Below are positions 46,440 through 59,000 of a DNA stretch of 64,000 nt, piece by piece. Numbering within the stretch: the first letter of the stretch is position 1; each line of letters starts with the position of its first letter. The translations under genes were made by a program, and so were the position numbers. The DNA lies in contig BRKX01000009.1 of NCBI GenBank assembly GCA_026008535.1, positions 52,201,001 through 52,265,000 of the forward strand, written 5' to 3'. The DNA comes from Perilla frutescens (lineage: Eukaryota > Streptophyta > Magnoliopsida > Lamiales > Lamiaceae). The notes beneath the pieces are model-generated. The model made no database searches. It was not told where the DNA came from and saw only the letters and a list, made by a program, of their open reading frames with translations.

Positions 46440-47861
46440 CTCATTCTACTCTGAAAGGAAAAAACCTCACCTATTCGGACACTGAGCTTGAAAGTGTCCC
46501 CATCCTCAGCACTTGTGACATTGCACGTTACATGCCCTTCCTAGTGTGTTACCCTGTGGCTGATTCGGCTGTACCGGGCGGCTCTGATTGTTCCAGTTCG
46601 GTGCAGACGAACTATGCTCAGGTCTGCGGGTAGGCTGTGGAACTGTCTGCTCATAACGGCGAGCGGGCTGTAAAGTTTGGCCTTGAGGACGTGGAGGGGC
46701 TATCCTAGGCTTAGAAAAATCACCTCGGACTCATGGTGTCCTCACTGGCATAGAATGAGAGGAACGTCGGCGTCCCTCTTTAAGCTGCCGCTCGACTATC
46801 GAGGCATAGTGAATCATGGCCTCAATACTAGGGAAGTCCTTTAGCTCGACTTCATAGGCAATATCTGTGTGCATGCCTTCGATGTAGCGGTTGATTGTAG
46901 CCATCAGCGTCTCTTCTTTGCCAACTCGGTTCATCGCAGTCTCTAACTCCTTATGGTACTCCTCAATTGTGCGAGTACCCTGACGAATCTGGCTAAGTCG
47001 GCGCTCCAATTCCCGTTCATAGTTAACAGGAATAAAGCGGCCCCTCATCACATCTTTCATTTCCTGCCATGTGTCGACAGGCGGGTATCTATCTCAACGT
47101 CGGCGGTTTTGGATGTTCTCCCACCAACTAGCTGCATACCCTGTGAACTCCATCAAAGCCAGCTGCACTTTCTTCACCTCTGGGAAGTCATAGCACTCAA
47201 AAATCTTGTTGACCTTCCTCTCCCAGTCGAGGTATAGGTCGGGATCATGCAGTCCCTCAAATGCCGGTACACTTGTTTTGATGTTGTTTAACAAGCTGTC
47301 AGGATTGGCACGTCGGGGCTGGAAAAGTGGATAGGCGCGGGCTGCCCGCCTATAAGGCTGTCGGGGTCGATCACGTCTATGATAAGGCTTGAACCCTGCC
47401 TCTGACTCTTCTGCAAAGTCACCGTAGTCATCTTCTGCATCACGATACTCGTGATAACCTTCTTGCACCGGTTGTTGGCGACGTTGCACTGGTTGCTGCG
47501 CCCTAGCATGTGCTCGGGCCTCTGCATGGGCTGGCTCTGCGTACACATAGGTCTCATCTACTGGGACCTCCATAGGACGAGGTGCTACCTCATTCTGGGC
47601 TGTTTGGACTTGCACTGCTGGCGGTAAGGGATGGCGAGCATTGATAAGCTCAAGCTGTGCCATCACTTTGGCTAACGAATCATCTAGCTTGTCCTCCAAT
47701 AACTGACTGCGTCTCTCAAAATACTGAGACATGGCTTTGTAATGGAACTGAGCATCCCACTGATCCGATGATGATGCATCCGAAAGAGTGTTTGGTGCAA
47801 CCAGTGGCTTATCATTCTTCTTATTATTTCCGTCTCTAAGCATCATCTTGTAAACCTGCAA
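46440..47861 (-). pseudogene. CRM-like gag remnant
   Basis: The gag N-terminal half (47094-47861) has a coiled-coil-like QLLEDKLDDSLAKVMAQLE segment, an arginine-rich stretch and the start of the retrotransposon gag domain (FEGLHDPDLYLDWERKVNKI). A TGA near 47092 separates it from the second half (46731-47060, with RGRFIPVNYERELERRL). A zinc-knuckle-like CHKC...GHFQAQC segment near 46475-46520 is interrupted by a TGA. All pieces are in the same frame. Confidence 0.86.
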
Positions 47862-48971
47862 AACAAAACAAAACCAGAAGCAAACAAAAGGTAAAAAAGG
47901 ACCTCACTTTTTTTTCTCTCGTGTTTATCACTCAATTTTCTGCACACTATAGATGTATGAATCCCTTTGTCTTTGATGTTCCGATAGAGCTGCAGTTAGC
48001 TCCTCCAACTCTAGTCAAGAGTTCGAACTTGACTCCAAGAATGCTCGAGTAGAGAAAAAGGCCAGAAAGTTGCTGTAAGTTCAGGTAAACCACGGCTAAG
48101 GTGTGGGAATATTGCTGGAAAGTGGTCGGTTTGGCTGTATGGGTGAAAAGGTAGAAAAATTTGAAGAAACGGGAAAAACTGAAAAACTTCATTGGGCAAT
48201 TTGACCTTGAAGATGATGGAATTTGGTCTAAAAGGCACTTATGTCATAGCAAAGCGATGTGTTTGTTCATCTCATCGAGACGTTTCCGGAATGGTATTAT
48301 GGAGAAAAATTGGAGCTCGGGAGCAGAAATAGTAGAGAGGATGAAAAACCAGGAAAATCTGGATGTTTGAGGTGGTGAAATCGACTAGAGGCTAGGAACG
48401 GGTATGTATGAATCGGATGGAGAGTTGGTGGCGTGTGAAAAAGGTGCTGGAAATTTTAAGATGGAAGATGGATGGCTTTCGGATAGTTATTATTCCAAAA
48501 CAGAAGCAATAATCCAACTAGACAACAAAACCTAAACAAACTAGGAAACTACCAAACAATCCCAAACCAATTAGGAATCACCAAAAAAGGACTCCCTCCC
48601 TATAAAATACACACTATGGGTGAAAATATGGCTACCTAACAATGCAAGATGACGTTCCCAATCGCTATATGACGAAGAACGGCAAAATGCGACACGACAC
48701 GAAGCAACAAAATTACTAGCTACCCAAAACCCTCAAAGATCAACAAGAATATTCAAGAAACTCAAGAAACAAGGTAAGAACAGTGGCAACACAATAGGGC
48801 TCGATCTCTCTTTCTTTTTCTTTTTTTTTTATATATCGAATTTTCTCCTCTTTTTTTTGTTTTTTTGAACGATTTTTTTTAGATCGATACTCTTACCCCT
48901 ACTGTGTCACACACCAATTTGGACTGAACCACGACCAACCGAAGTCAACCTGGCTCTAATACCAAAAAGTA
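47862..48971 (-). other. CRM-like leader and primer-binding site
   Basis: A non-coding leader of about 1.1 kb separates gag from the 5' LTR. The reverse-complement primer-binding site GGCTCTAATACCA is at 48952-48964. Short open frames here carry no domain. Confidence 0.75.
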
Positions 48972-50084
48972 TGATGTAACCAATACGATGCGGAAGCTTA
49001 TCGAATCGAACACACGTCAACTTGACAAATGATTCAATCCAACAACAAACTGAATGATAACAAATAATTAACCCAAATAAACTGATCTCAAATCAAAATT
49101 CGAATTAATCACCCAGATATCACAAAAATCCCCAATTTCAACCCGAAGAACCCTAATTCTTGACCTAATCAATTGACCTAGCAAACGAAGTCAGATTACG
49201 CTCAAATTTTAGGACAATGCATAAATATATAGTATGAATAAGATATCCAAAAATCAAATAAAACGCACGTATAAATTGGGAGATGGCTCGGTGGTGATTT
49301 TTAGACGATTTACGGCTCGATTGGATGGTATATGTGAAATCTGGACTTGGGGTAGATTATAGGTGATGGTGACAATGTGTAGGATGGTGTGGGATGTGTA
49401 TGGAGGTGTGTTGGTGATGGTATATGACGTGGAGGTGAATGGAAATGAAAAAAGGTAGAAGAAGCTTACCCGAAACGAACCCCGGATCTACTTGAATCCG
49501 AAACGCTAGTATGGAGTAGAACTTCATGGCAGATTAACCCGTACACTACTGGATGCACGAACAAATCTTTTGATTTCGAGTTTGTAGGAGCTAATTCACA
49601 AACCCTACCAAGAACTATCGATATGTGTGTTTAAGACGGGATGGACGACAAAGCGTTTTTTTTAATCAAATCCAATCTGTCTAATACATCGTTTGAAAAA
49701 GGTACATAAATACTAATCTAAGGGAAAATGAAATTATTAAGTTGATGGGCTTAATAATTTCGAAAAATAAAAGAAAACAAACTAAAGGCCCAATTCTCCT
49801 AACATTAATTTGGGCTTCAAATTAAATAAAAAACCACAACTGAAAATAGTCTAATTAAATAAAATAAAATCTGCACTAAATCCTTCTATGCCTCTTCATC
49901 TTCATCTTGTATTGAAAGCATAATAATCAGCTTGGGGCTACTTCGAACCATCAACTCTTCCTCGAGCTTCTTTCCAACGAAACATTGAAGGTAGCCTTGC
50001 AGCTTCTTGGCTCTAAGTCGCGTCACTGGACCATGCAACTGCAACTCCGGATTTAGTTTGCCAAAGCTCATCCCATACTCATCA
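48972..50084 (-). repeat. CRM-like LTR (right copy, 5' LTR)
   Basis: This copy matches the left one along its length with scattered substitutions. It repeats the last 60 or so codons of pol (open frame at 49886-50071). Confidence 0.9.
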
Positions 50085-50086
50085 TT

Positions 50087-50638
50087 AAATGTCTTAGGGG
50101 GAATGAATTAGAAGAAAAAGAAGAGGCTAAGGATCATCCGTCTTTTGCTTAAGCTTGCTCATTTTTGTGTGACATGAATAGAAGAAAACTTTTAGTTTTA
50201 CTAGGTTTGAAATGCTAATAGGATGTGGGAAAGGACTTGGAGTCACTCTTACCTAAAAATTCCCTACCCAACCAAAGAGTCGAACGCTATAACCCTAAAG
50301 ACATATGTGATTCTTGTTTAGAGCACATTGGTGAATCATGTTGAGTTATTTTGCAAGCTTATAGTGGTATGCTTCTATTACTCGATGTTGAGTGAAAATG
50401 TGCCTCTTATCTCCATGTCTGAAGATCATTGTGATATGAATTGCCTTTCAAAGAGAGTGATCATTTTTCTCATGATTTTGCTCTTATGATATGAAGCTTT
50501 GATCTCGTTCTTTGTATGTGGATTTTTGTTTGAAAAGTTGAGGCATTAGTGGCTATGATTTTCCTTTTTGTCTTGATCTCCTCTTGTCGTATCCAAATTC
50601 TTGTTTGAGGACAAACAAGCGTTCAAGTTTAGGGGAGT
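50087..50638 (+). other. Athila-like 3' internal spacer, right part, and polypurine tract
   Basis: The host spacer resumes with AAATGTCTTAGGGGG. No coding signal is visible. The polypurine tract AAGTTTAGGGGAGT sits immediately before the LTR at 50639. Confidence 0.7.
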
Positions 50639-52094
50639 TGACATACTCGTATTTTAGTCCTAATTCGAGCATTAATTCGTATGTTTTAATCATGTTTTAG
50701 TATGTTTAGTAATAATATAGGGTAATATTAGTTGATATTTAGAATAAGTGTTGCTAACACCGTTAATTTAGAAAACAGGGTAAAATAAGCAAACCAAGTC
50801 CCGAGAATCGAGAAAAGATCAAATGGAGAGTCGAAGTGCGTATCGAGAGAACACGGAAGTGACTGGGAAGCCGAATTGGATGGAGGAGAAATAGCGAAGG
50901 CCAGATCAAAGTTGCAGCACGGAGGGCACTACAGCCTGGCGCAACCCGGAGCCAGGACCCGCGACCGCCGCTCCGTGTCCGCAGCTGAAAAACCACCACC
51001 TGCAATGTGGCTCAGGCCAGTCTCGAGCCCTCTCGGGTCGCGCCTCCCAGGCGCGACGCGAGCCGCAGGGGCGCGACCGAGCCCGTGTCGCGCCCCTGTG
51101 TCACATTTTCGGGATTTTTTGGTTTTTGCTTTATTTTTCTCCCTATCTTCCCACACCTTGTATATATAGATACCTTAGCTCGAAAATGAGGTATCCAACT
51201 TCATATTTTTTACTTTTAGAGAGAGAAAGAGAATTTTTCATTTGGAGCTTTGGAGCTTGTGGAACAATAACTATTTTACAAATTTTAATACAAGTTTTCG
51301 GATTTCATCTTACCTTGGTCTATGCTTCTATTTTGTGTTGTTTTATTTGTTATTTTGAGTATGAATAGCTAAATTTCTTGGTATCTAGGGTGTTGTGATT
51401 TGGTGATGGGTTTGTGAATTAAACATGGGTTATTGCTTAATCTTCCCCTTCTTTCTCATAAATCATGATTTGAATGCTTCTATTCTTTGATTGGCCATCT
51501 TAGGATAGAATTTGGTGTATAATTGAGTTCGAGAGAATCAATTGTGTATGGGTAAATGATTTATGGTTTCAATTTTGCATTAGATCGAGAGATTCATGTT
51601 TAATTGATGTTTGTTGATTGATTGTGCTTGAATAGATTAAATTATAATTTAGCCCTAGAGATAGGGGAATTGAGTTTAATTGAAAGGTCTTAGTTGCTCG
51701 AGAGAAGGCTTCGACTAAATTTGGTATCAATTGTTGTTTGGGGAGATTATGCATAAATCCATTGTTTAATGAACAAGTTTTCACTAATGAACAATGCCCT
51801 AGAGCCATTTTTCCTCCTTGTGATTTTGCGTGATTTGATTTCCATTTATTTTCCAATTATTGTTAAATTGTTTAGTTATTGCAAGTTCCACTGTCTTAGT
51901 TAATTATTTTTAAAAAAATCGAGTTGTTTAACTAGTGAAAATGTTCAATGTGATGGTACTTGTAGACTCGTTTATGCAATTAATTCCTCGTGTTCGATCC
52001 AGTCTCCTATGCTCCGTATGCTCACTTGCATAATTGAGATTTGGTAAATTAATGCTTGTGTTGATTAAATTGTTGTGAAAGAAAAATCTCATCA
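50639..52094 (+). repeat. Athila-like 3' LTR (complete)
   Basis: The 1456-bp LTR starts TGACATACTCG and ends AATCTCATCA. A GC-rich patch lies at about 50935-51110. The part from 51188 onward matches the two pieces of the left LTR. Confidence 0.92.
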
Positions 52095-52589
52095 ACTATT
52101 CTCAATATTTCACTTAATTTTAAATTTCAGTTTTCATGGTTTATGTATTTTACATTGCTAGATGATAGCAATTAATGTGTAAGTAATTATATCTGAATTT
52201 GAGCTCTATTATAATATTTTTTAGTAACATTTCAATTCATATTTCCAATAACATATGGATGGTCAACATGATAATAAAATTTCCAGCTTTTTTTTAAATA
52301 AGAGGGGTGCATCATTATATTGTATTTAAATTATTTATCATAAAATTTATAATAAACGTTCGTATGACCACTTCATTCATATATTACATTTGTATCATAA
52401 CTCGCATAACTACTTATCGAAATGTGAAGCTTAAACATTTATAAATTATGATAAATTTACATGATCAATGATAGATGAAAATTTTGTAATGATTTTGCAT
52501 TTCCAACATTTTAATGAATATATTCAAAATGTGTAATATATTATTTTGCTAAACAAATAGCTTTTGAAAAATGTACAAACATAAAATTT
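52095..52589. other. AT-rich DNA between two elements
   Basis: Nothing is recognisable in this segment between the Athila-like 3' LTR and the Sirevirus insertion. Confidence 0.5.
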
Positions 52590-52594
52590 AAGTA

Positions 52595-53237
52595 TGAAGA
52601 AACCGAACTCTCGGTTTTAACAGAGTTGTGATCAAAGTTGGCTCCAAAGTTGGAACAACTTTGCTTACGCAGCAGAAATTTAGAAATAGAACAATGGATT
52701 GAAATTTTCACGAGATTATATTTCTACAACCTTGCGAAATGACTCAGGGCGAAATCTTCACTATAAAATATGTGAATTACAAAAACACTACTAGACAAAC
52801 ACTAACTAAAATATTAAGACACTTTATCTCTTCCTTCACAGAAAGTTGAGACTAAAGTTATCTTAATCAAATCTAGTAGAAAATCTGCAGAATAAAAACT
52901 CGATCTATAATCTAAATATATTTCTCTAAGAATCGTATCTCACACTATACAACTGATTCCTATATATATACAAAACAATATACTTGGCCTCTACTCATAT
53001 GACTTGCACGAACCGCACTCCTATCAACTTTCCTTGACTTTAGCCGCAAGCAAACAACCTTTCCATAGATATAGGAACAAACATATCTTTGAACTTTATC
53101 TCCAAGACTTTCTCCAAGACTCGGTCAACTTGACATGCTCCAACACTTCCTCAATCAACACAATAACCTACACACAATAAATCAAAGAAAGATAAAATAA
53201 CAATCATAGATAAATATCGAACCTAACGGTTCCAAAA
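52595..53237 (-). repeat. Sirevirus LTR (left copy, 3' LTR)
   Basis: The plus strand starts TGAAGAAACCG. The end TCCAAAA replaces the TCCAACA of the other copy. It is followed by the polypurine tract. Confidence 0.95.
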
Positions 53238-53252
53238 ATCTCCCCCTTTTTG
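53238..53252 (-). other. Sirevirus polypurine tract
   Basis: The minus strand reads CAAAAAGGGGGAGAT directly upstream of the 3' LTR, the primer for plus-strand DNA synthesis. Confidence 0.88.
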
Positions 53253-53593
53253 TCTTTCTTTCCAAAACCAAATAATCTTAAGTAAAATACAGTTCTCCTC
53301 CTGAAACGAATAAACATAGAACATAATGCTCCCCCTGTCACCAGAATGCAAAATCAAAGTTGTTCCCCCTATCAAAACAACTTCAAAATAAACTGATCAT
53401 CAAAAGAACATAATCAAATCTGACAGAGCAACCATATCAGAATAGTAGCAAAAACAAGTTAAGTGTGTTCAGGAGCAAAGCAAAAACAAATAAAAAGTTA
53501 GTTTGTTTTAGAAATTCTTCCAGCCACAAAAGAAATTTTTAACTGCAACAGACTGCAGCCTTCAAGCTCTTCAAGCTTTCACAACTTTCAGCT

Positions 53594-55477
53594 TCATTCC
53601 TCGTCCGCATCTTGACCTGTACCCCTTTGACAGCTTGGTCCTTCATCTCCCCCTTTTCGGAAAGAAAGAAACTTTTGTAGCACACGCTGCTGTCTCTCAA
53701 AGATAGTGATCTGCTCCGACAAGAAATGAATTTGATCCTGCAAAAGAAACACAGGAACAGAACAAAAGAGTTCTTCAGTTGGAGCATCTTTGTCAGTCAC
53801 TTCAATCCAGGCGAGATCTCTTGTGCAGGTGTCAGCAAGGAAGGCTTGTTGGACAATCTGTAGAGGCAGTCGATCGGAGAGAACATCCTTTTTGGTAAGC
53901 TTGAGACCTTGATCAATCAGCATGTTGAATATTAGGGAAGGGACAATGAGCTTCTTGTTGGATTTTGTCATAGCAATCTCGGATATGGCGTTGAAGATCC
54001 TCTACCCAAAGTTCACTTTCTCCCCTTTGAAGATTTTATACATCAAACACACATGATCAAACGGCACAGTAGTTGTGTTAGAGGTAGGTAGCCAATTCGA
54101 AGCACAAATTTTGTTAATGGTGGAAAATAGCGAGGTAAGAACCGAGGCAAGCCTATTCGGTTTATTATTTGCAATCCACTGATCTGCCTTCCCTCCAGTC
54201 ACAACATCAACCATATTAGCTTCAAACTCATCATCAACTTCATCATCATTCTCAACCACATTAGGCACACCTAGGAACTTGTTTATACGTGAAGGAGTTA
54301 TAGTGAAAACCTTCCCACGCACATACACCTTCCCGTACAACTTCGAGGAGTGATTACTAAATTCATGAGTTAAATTCGCATAAAAATGGCGAACTACGTC
54401 AGCCACAAATGGTTTCACATATGTCACAGACCCAAGCACCTTCCGTTTCTCCAAAAACACAACCAAATTATGAGAAGCAAAATCTTTCAAATCCACAGAA
54501 CGATCATTCAAGATTTCCCTACTCTTAAAATGTTCCCAATTCCTTTTACCAACATCAGAATAAAAGAGAGGGGATAAAGCCTTTGATACCTCAATGTCAG
54601 ATTCGGAGTCGTCCTCTGGTGCAGAACGAGCAACACTTCGCTTGGCCCTCTTGGCAACCTTGATCCGAGATTTAGATGGTGGTGAAGAAGCAAGCTTCCG
54701 TTTTCCTTTCCTGGAGGCTATGACTTCTTCATCCTCGACATCCTCCTCGGATTCTAACTCTTGAGCCGAAGGTGTATGCTCATCCGACTCGTCCTGTAGC
54801 TCTTCCGCTTCACTCTCCTCGGCTTCAGGGTCACTATCGAGATGGATAGGCTCCGATTGAGGCTTCGAAGAGCTGCCGGTAGTGTGGAGCCTCTTAGAAC
54901 ATCTCTTCGGAGGGGTTTTCTTCGGTTTAGCCGTCTTTTTCTTCCGAGAGGCAACCGGTGACTTGGTAGGAGCATCGACAGGAACTTCTTCTTCAACCTC
55001 TGAGAAATGAACCTCGACTGGACTGCCATCATGAGACTCCGGTTGAGTGAAGTGAGAGAAAGGGTCTAACGGCTCTTCCTCTGGAAAAGTGAGAACCGGC
55101 GTGTCAAGCCTGGGCATAATTACTCCGTCAGGAGCAAGAATAATTGCCTAAGAGCTTTCCGACTAGGAGAAAGAGATCTCCGTTGAGGTCGGTGCCGGAG
55201 CCGAAAGTGGAAGAGGGGTCGATTGGACCTCTGCACAGCTCCCCATCTCAGGGGACATCTCCATTGGAGCATTTCCTCGGGACGGCGAGAGAAGAACCGT
55301 CAGTCGGAGAAGAGGAGTCGTTTCCGGAGATAGCAACCGGAAGGGATTTGGGATGAGTGAGCGAGGCGGTGGAGTTAGAGTTGGTTGTGGGGGGAATGTG
55401 GCGAATTGTCGGAGGTAAGCGGTGGCTTCTGGGTCGCTCATGAACTCTTGAAGTTGCTTGATTTTTTCCGGAGTCAT
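53594..55477 (-). pseudogene. Sirevirus third ORF (ORF3, env-like position)
   Basis: One frame of 628 codons runs from an ATG at 55477 to the stop at 53594, interrupted by three TAG codons at about 55163, 55148 and 54002. The N-terminal part is proline-rich. The middle part alternates acidic runs with lysine/arginine-rich clusters such as SRKKKTAKPKKTPPKR and KRKLASSPPSKSRIK, which look like nuclear-localisation signals. The region after it (with YGKVYVRGKVFTITPSRINKF) resembles the Pfam family called putative plant transposon protein. The C-terminal part has a coiled-coil-like IHFLSEQITIFERQQRVLQKF. Sireviruses often carry such a frame between pol and the 3' LTR; it is called env-like by position, but I see no clear transmembrane segment. 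Function is unknown. Confidence 0.78.
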
Positions 55478-56070
55478 AGTGACCGGCGACGATGAGGGAT
55501 TCAGATGAAGGGAGACGAAGAGATTTTGGGAAAAAAATTTAGAGTGATAGAGAGTGATATGACCGGAAATCTGCTGTGGATGGATTATAAAGTGAAATAG
55601 AGAAGTAAGGAAGAGACGTGATTTTTTAAATAAAAAGAGTAACAAACATATTCGTCCCGCCAGAAAAATAGGAGTCAACATTATTAAAGATATAGTCAAA
55701 ATGAGATATTAAAGGAGGAGTAAGATACACTTCCAGATGTATTCAACTGACTTTCAAAATTTTCTGTTTTTTTATTTATTTTTATTATTTTTAAAATTAT
55801 CGACTATTGTCACCAAAATTTTATTTATCAGAAAACTTTTGATACATCATAGAAAACTTATTAAGAAGAGAAGCAGATGATGAATAGATGAATAACCAAA
55901 AGAATCTCATAAAAATCATTTATCTAAGATCTTTGATCTAGTTATATGATTTTATAAGAACAATCATCGTTTCACCTTAAAATAGGCTTTTTCATCCTCG
56001 AATCTGTTCAGCTTCACAGTTAACGATGATATGCCAAAAGTTGTGACAACAGTTGGGTCAACTGTATGTT
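55478..56070 (-). other. Sirevirus spacer between pol and ORF3
   Basis: About 590 bases without a supported gene. The frame of ORF3 stays open upstream to 55699 with a hydrophobic translation, but the ATG at 55477 gives the more typical start. Confidence 0.55.
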
Positions 56071-59000
56071 TCATATTGAACACAAGCCAAGAGATTTTCT
56101 CAAAATTGAGAATCTCTCATAGCTTAAAGCCTTTGTAAATAAATCAGCCAGTTGATTATCTGTACTAATATACTCTAACTTTAATAACTTCTTTTCAACT
56201 AAATCTCTAATAAAATGATACCTTAAATGAATGTGCTTGGATTTAGAGTAGTGAACAGGGTTCTTAGCAAGGTTGATGGCACTTGTATTGTGACAAAGCA
56301 TTATCAGTGAATCACTTCCTAGGCCATAATCATCCAACATCGACTTCAGCCATATCAACTGAGTTGAACAGCTCCCGGCAGCCACATATTCGGACTCCGC
56401 TGTGGACAATGAAATACAATTTTGCTTTTTGCTGTGCCAAGAGATGAGGTTGTTTCCTAAGTAACAACATCCTCCACTTGTACTCCGTCTATCATCAATT
56501 TCTCCAGCCCAGTCAGCATCACTGTATCCAACAAGATCTGTTGTTGTGTCCTTTGTGAACCATAGACCCAATTCACAAGTTCCGGCCACATACCGAATGA
56601 TCCTTTTGACTGCCTTAAGATGTTCCTCCTTGGGACAAGACTGAAATCGAGCACATGCACACACACTGTACATGATATCAGGTTGACTATCAGTTAGATA
56701 GAGAAGACTCCCGATCATTGATCTATATAAAGTTGGATCAACTTCAGGTCCAACTGTATCTTTTGACAACTTTTCAGTTGTGCTCATTGGAGTCCTCATG
56801 TGCTTTGCATTCTCCAAACCGAACTTCTTTACAAGGTTTTTGGCATATTTTGTCTGTGAGACGAAAATACCATTTTCCTTTTGTTTGACTTGAAGTCCAA
56901 GGAAATTACTAAGCTCACCGACCATGCTCATTTCAAAGGTTGTGGACAATGCTTCAACAAATTCCTTCAAAGCTTTCTCACTTGTTGACCCAAACACTAT
57001 GTCGTCGACATAGATTTGAGCGATTATAAGCATGTCTTTATCTTTCTTGAGGAATAAAGTTCTATCAGCATGACCCCTGGAAAATCCAAATTCAAGCAAG
57101 AATTCAGTTAGTCGACTATACCAAGCTCTTGGAGCTTGTTTTAGTCCGTATAATGCCTTATGTAATTTATATACATGACTTGGATTTGTTGGATCTTCAA
57201 AACCTTTGGGTTGTTCCACGTAAGCTTCTTCTTCCAAAATACCATTGAGAAAAGCTGCCTTAACATCCATCTGGTGAAGAGTGATGTTAAGGTAACAAGA
57301 AATGGCAAATAAAAGTCTAATTGACTCTATTCGTGCAATCGGAGTAAAAGTTTCATCATAGTCTATACCTTCTACCTGAGTATAACCTTGGGCAACTAAT
57401 CGAGCCTTATTTCTGATGATATTCTCGAATTCATCAGTTTTATTTTTGAATATCCACTTAGTCCCAATAACATTTACTCCAGAGGGTCTGGGCACAAGTG
57501 TCCAGACTTTGTTCCTCACAAACTCAAGTAATTCGGCCTGCATTGCACTAATCCAAAACTCATCTTTTAAGGCTTCGGTTACATTCTTAGGTTCAATCAT
57601 GGACAGAAACACAACACTACCAACTTCATTTATGACACACGACAAACACACCATCCTTACCATTTCCTTGTGATTGGTAATGGCTTTACCTCTTGTTCGG
57701 ACCCCTTCGTGAACATCTCCAATGACTTGGTCAATTGGATGATCTTTGCGAATTCTCTTCGGAGGGTCTCTTCGAACATTTCCTTGAATTACTGCTGGGA
57801 TTTCTGAATCGTCAAGATCAGATTCAGGTTCATCGAAAGATGTATCCTTGTTTGTCGCTGAAGTGGGCTCAACTTCAGGGTCAATTTGTTTTGCATCAGT
57901 GTTTCCTGTATTTCCCTGAATCTCAATTACACCGTCAGTATCATCAGTAGGAGTATACAAACTAGTCATATCATCAAATCTTATATTCACACTCTCCATT
58001 ACAGTTTTGGTCCTGAGGTTATAGACACGGTAGGCATGACTGTTAAGAGAGTAACCAATAAACACACCTTTGTCACTTTTAGGGTCAAACTTGTAAAGAT
58101 AGTCCCTATCATTCAAAATATAACAAACACAACCAAATACATGTAAATATTTCAGGTTGGGTTTTTTACCATTTAGAATCTCGTATGATGTCATGGTGGT
58201 TCCGGTTCTTAGGTTTACTCGATTACTTACATGACATGCGGTATTTAACGCTTCAGCCCAAAACCATTTAGCCAACTTCTTTGAGTGCAGCATTACAGTG
58301 GCCATCTCTTGTAAAGTCCTATTCTTTCGCTCGGCCACACCATTTTACTGAGGTGTCTTTGGGGATGAGTATTCATGATGAATACCTTATTTTGTACAAA
58401 AGTTGAGGAGTTGTATATTCTCAAACTCCCTCCCATGATCGGATCTTAACCTCTTAACACAAGCGTGATAAAAGTTTTTGATCATAGCATACAATTCTAA
58501 GAAGGTATCATATGTTTCACCCTTATTTCTTAAAAATTTCACCCAAGTATACCATGAAAGATCATCTACAATGACAAAAGAATACCTCTTACCTCCAAGG
58601 CTTTCAACTTCAGCAGGTCCCATAAGGTCCATATGAAGTAGTTCGAAGCAGCTTTGAGTTGTGAAAGGTCTCTCAGAGGTTGTCACAACAGGGTGCGACG
58701 CTTTGACTTGTTTTCCCTTTTGACAATCTCCATAGAGGCTAGGACTCGCAATATTCAACTTGGGAACTCCTAGAACAGCATTTAGTCTTTGAAGATTCTT
58801 CATGTTACGAAAATTTGTGTGTCCTAATTTTTTATGCCGAAGTTGCAACTCATTCACCTGCGCACTCAGACAACTGTTTCTGTTAGTCTCATAGATATTA
58901 TTGGAAGACCTTACCCCTGAGATCACATGGTTCCCGCTGTTGTCCATTACAATGCAACTTTCTTTATCAAAGATGACACTGAAGTTGTCATCACATAGTT

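Larger units (their letters stand above)
41789..50084 (-). mobile_element. CRM-like Gypsy chromovirus, nested
   Basis: LTR copies at about 41789-42898 and 48972-50084 flank a minus-strand gag-pol region. A tRNA-Met primer-binding site (reverse complement at 48952-48964) precedes the right LTR. The integrase and RT sequence resembles plant centromeric retrotransposons (for example PWVDISMDFILGLPRSK, HPQTDGQTEVVNRTL, VYGFNPLTPTDLLPLP). The 3' end of pol runs into the LTR, a known CRM feature. AAATG occurs on both sides (41786-41790 and 50087-50091), consistent with a 5-bp target copy; the exact LTR edge is uncertain by two bases because ATGATG is repeated there. Gag-pol is broken by one frameshift and several stops. 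Confidence 0.82.
24255..52094 (+). mobile_element. Athila/Tat-like Gypsy element (gag-only), host of two nested insertions
   Basis: The pieces are: left LTR (24255-24560 and 36848-37446), a primer-binding site, gag and protease remnants (37681-40029), a long non-coding spacer (40030-41790 and 50087-50638), a polypurine tract and the right LTR (50639-52094). Two chromoviruses interrupt it, at 24561-36842 and about 41789-50084. Once these are removed, no reverse transcriptase, RNase H or integrase sequence remains between protease and the 3' LTR, so this is a non-autonomous gag-carrying element. The left LTR lacks about its first 549 bases relative to the right one. Confidence 0.85.
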
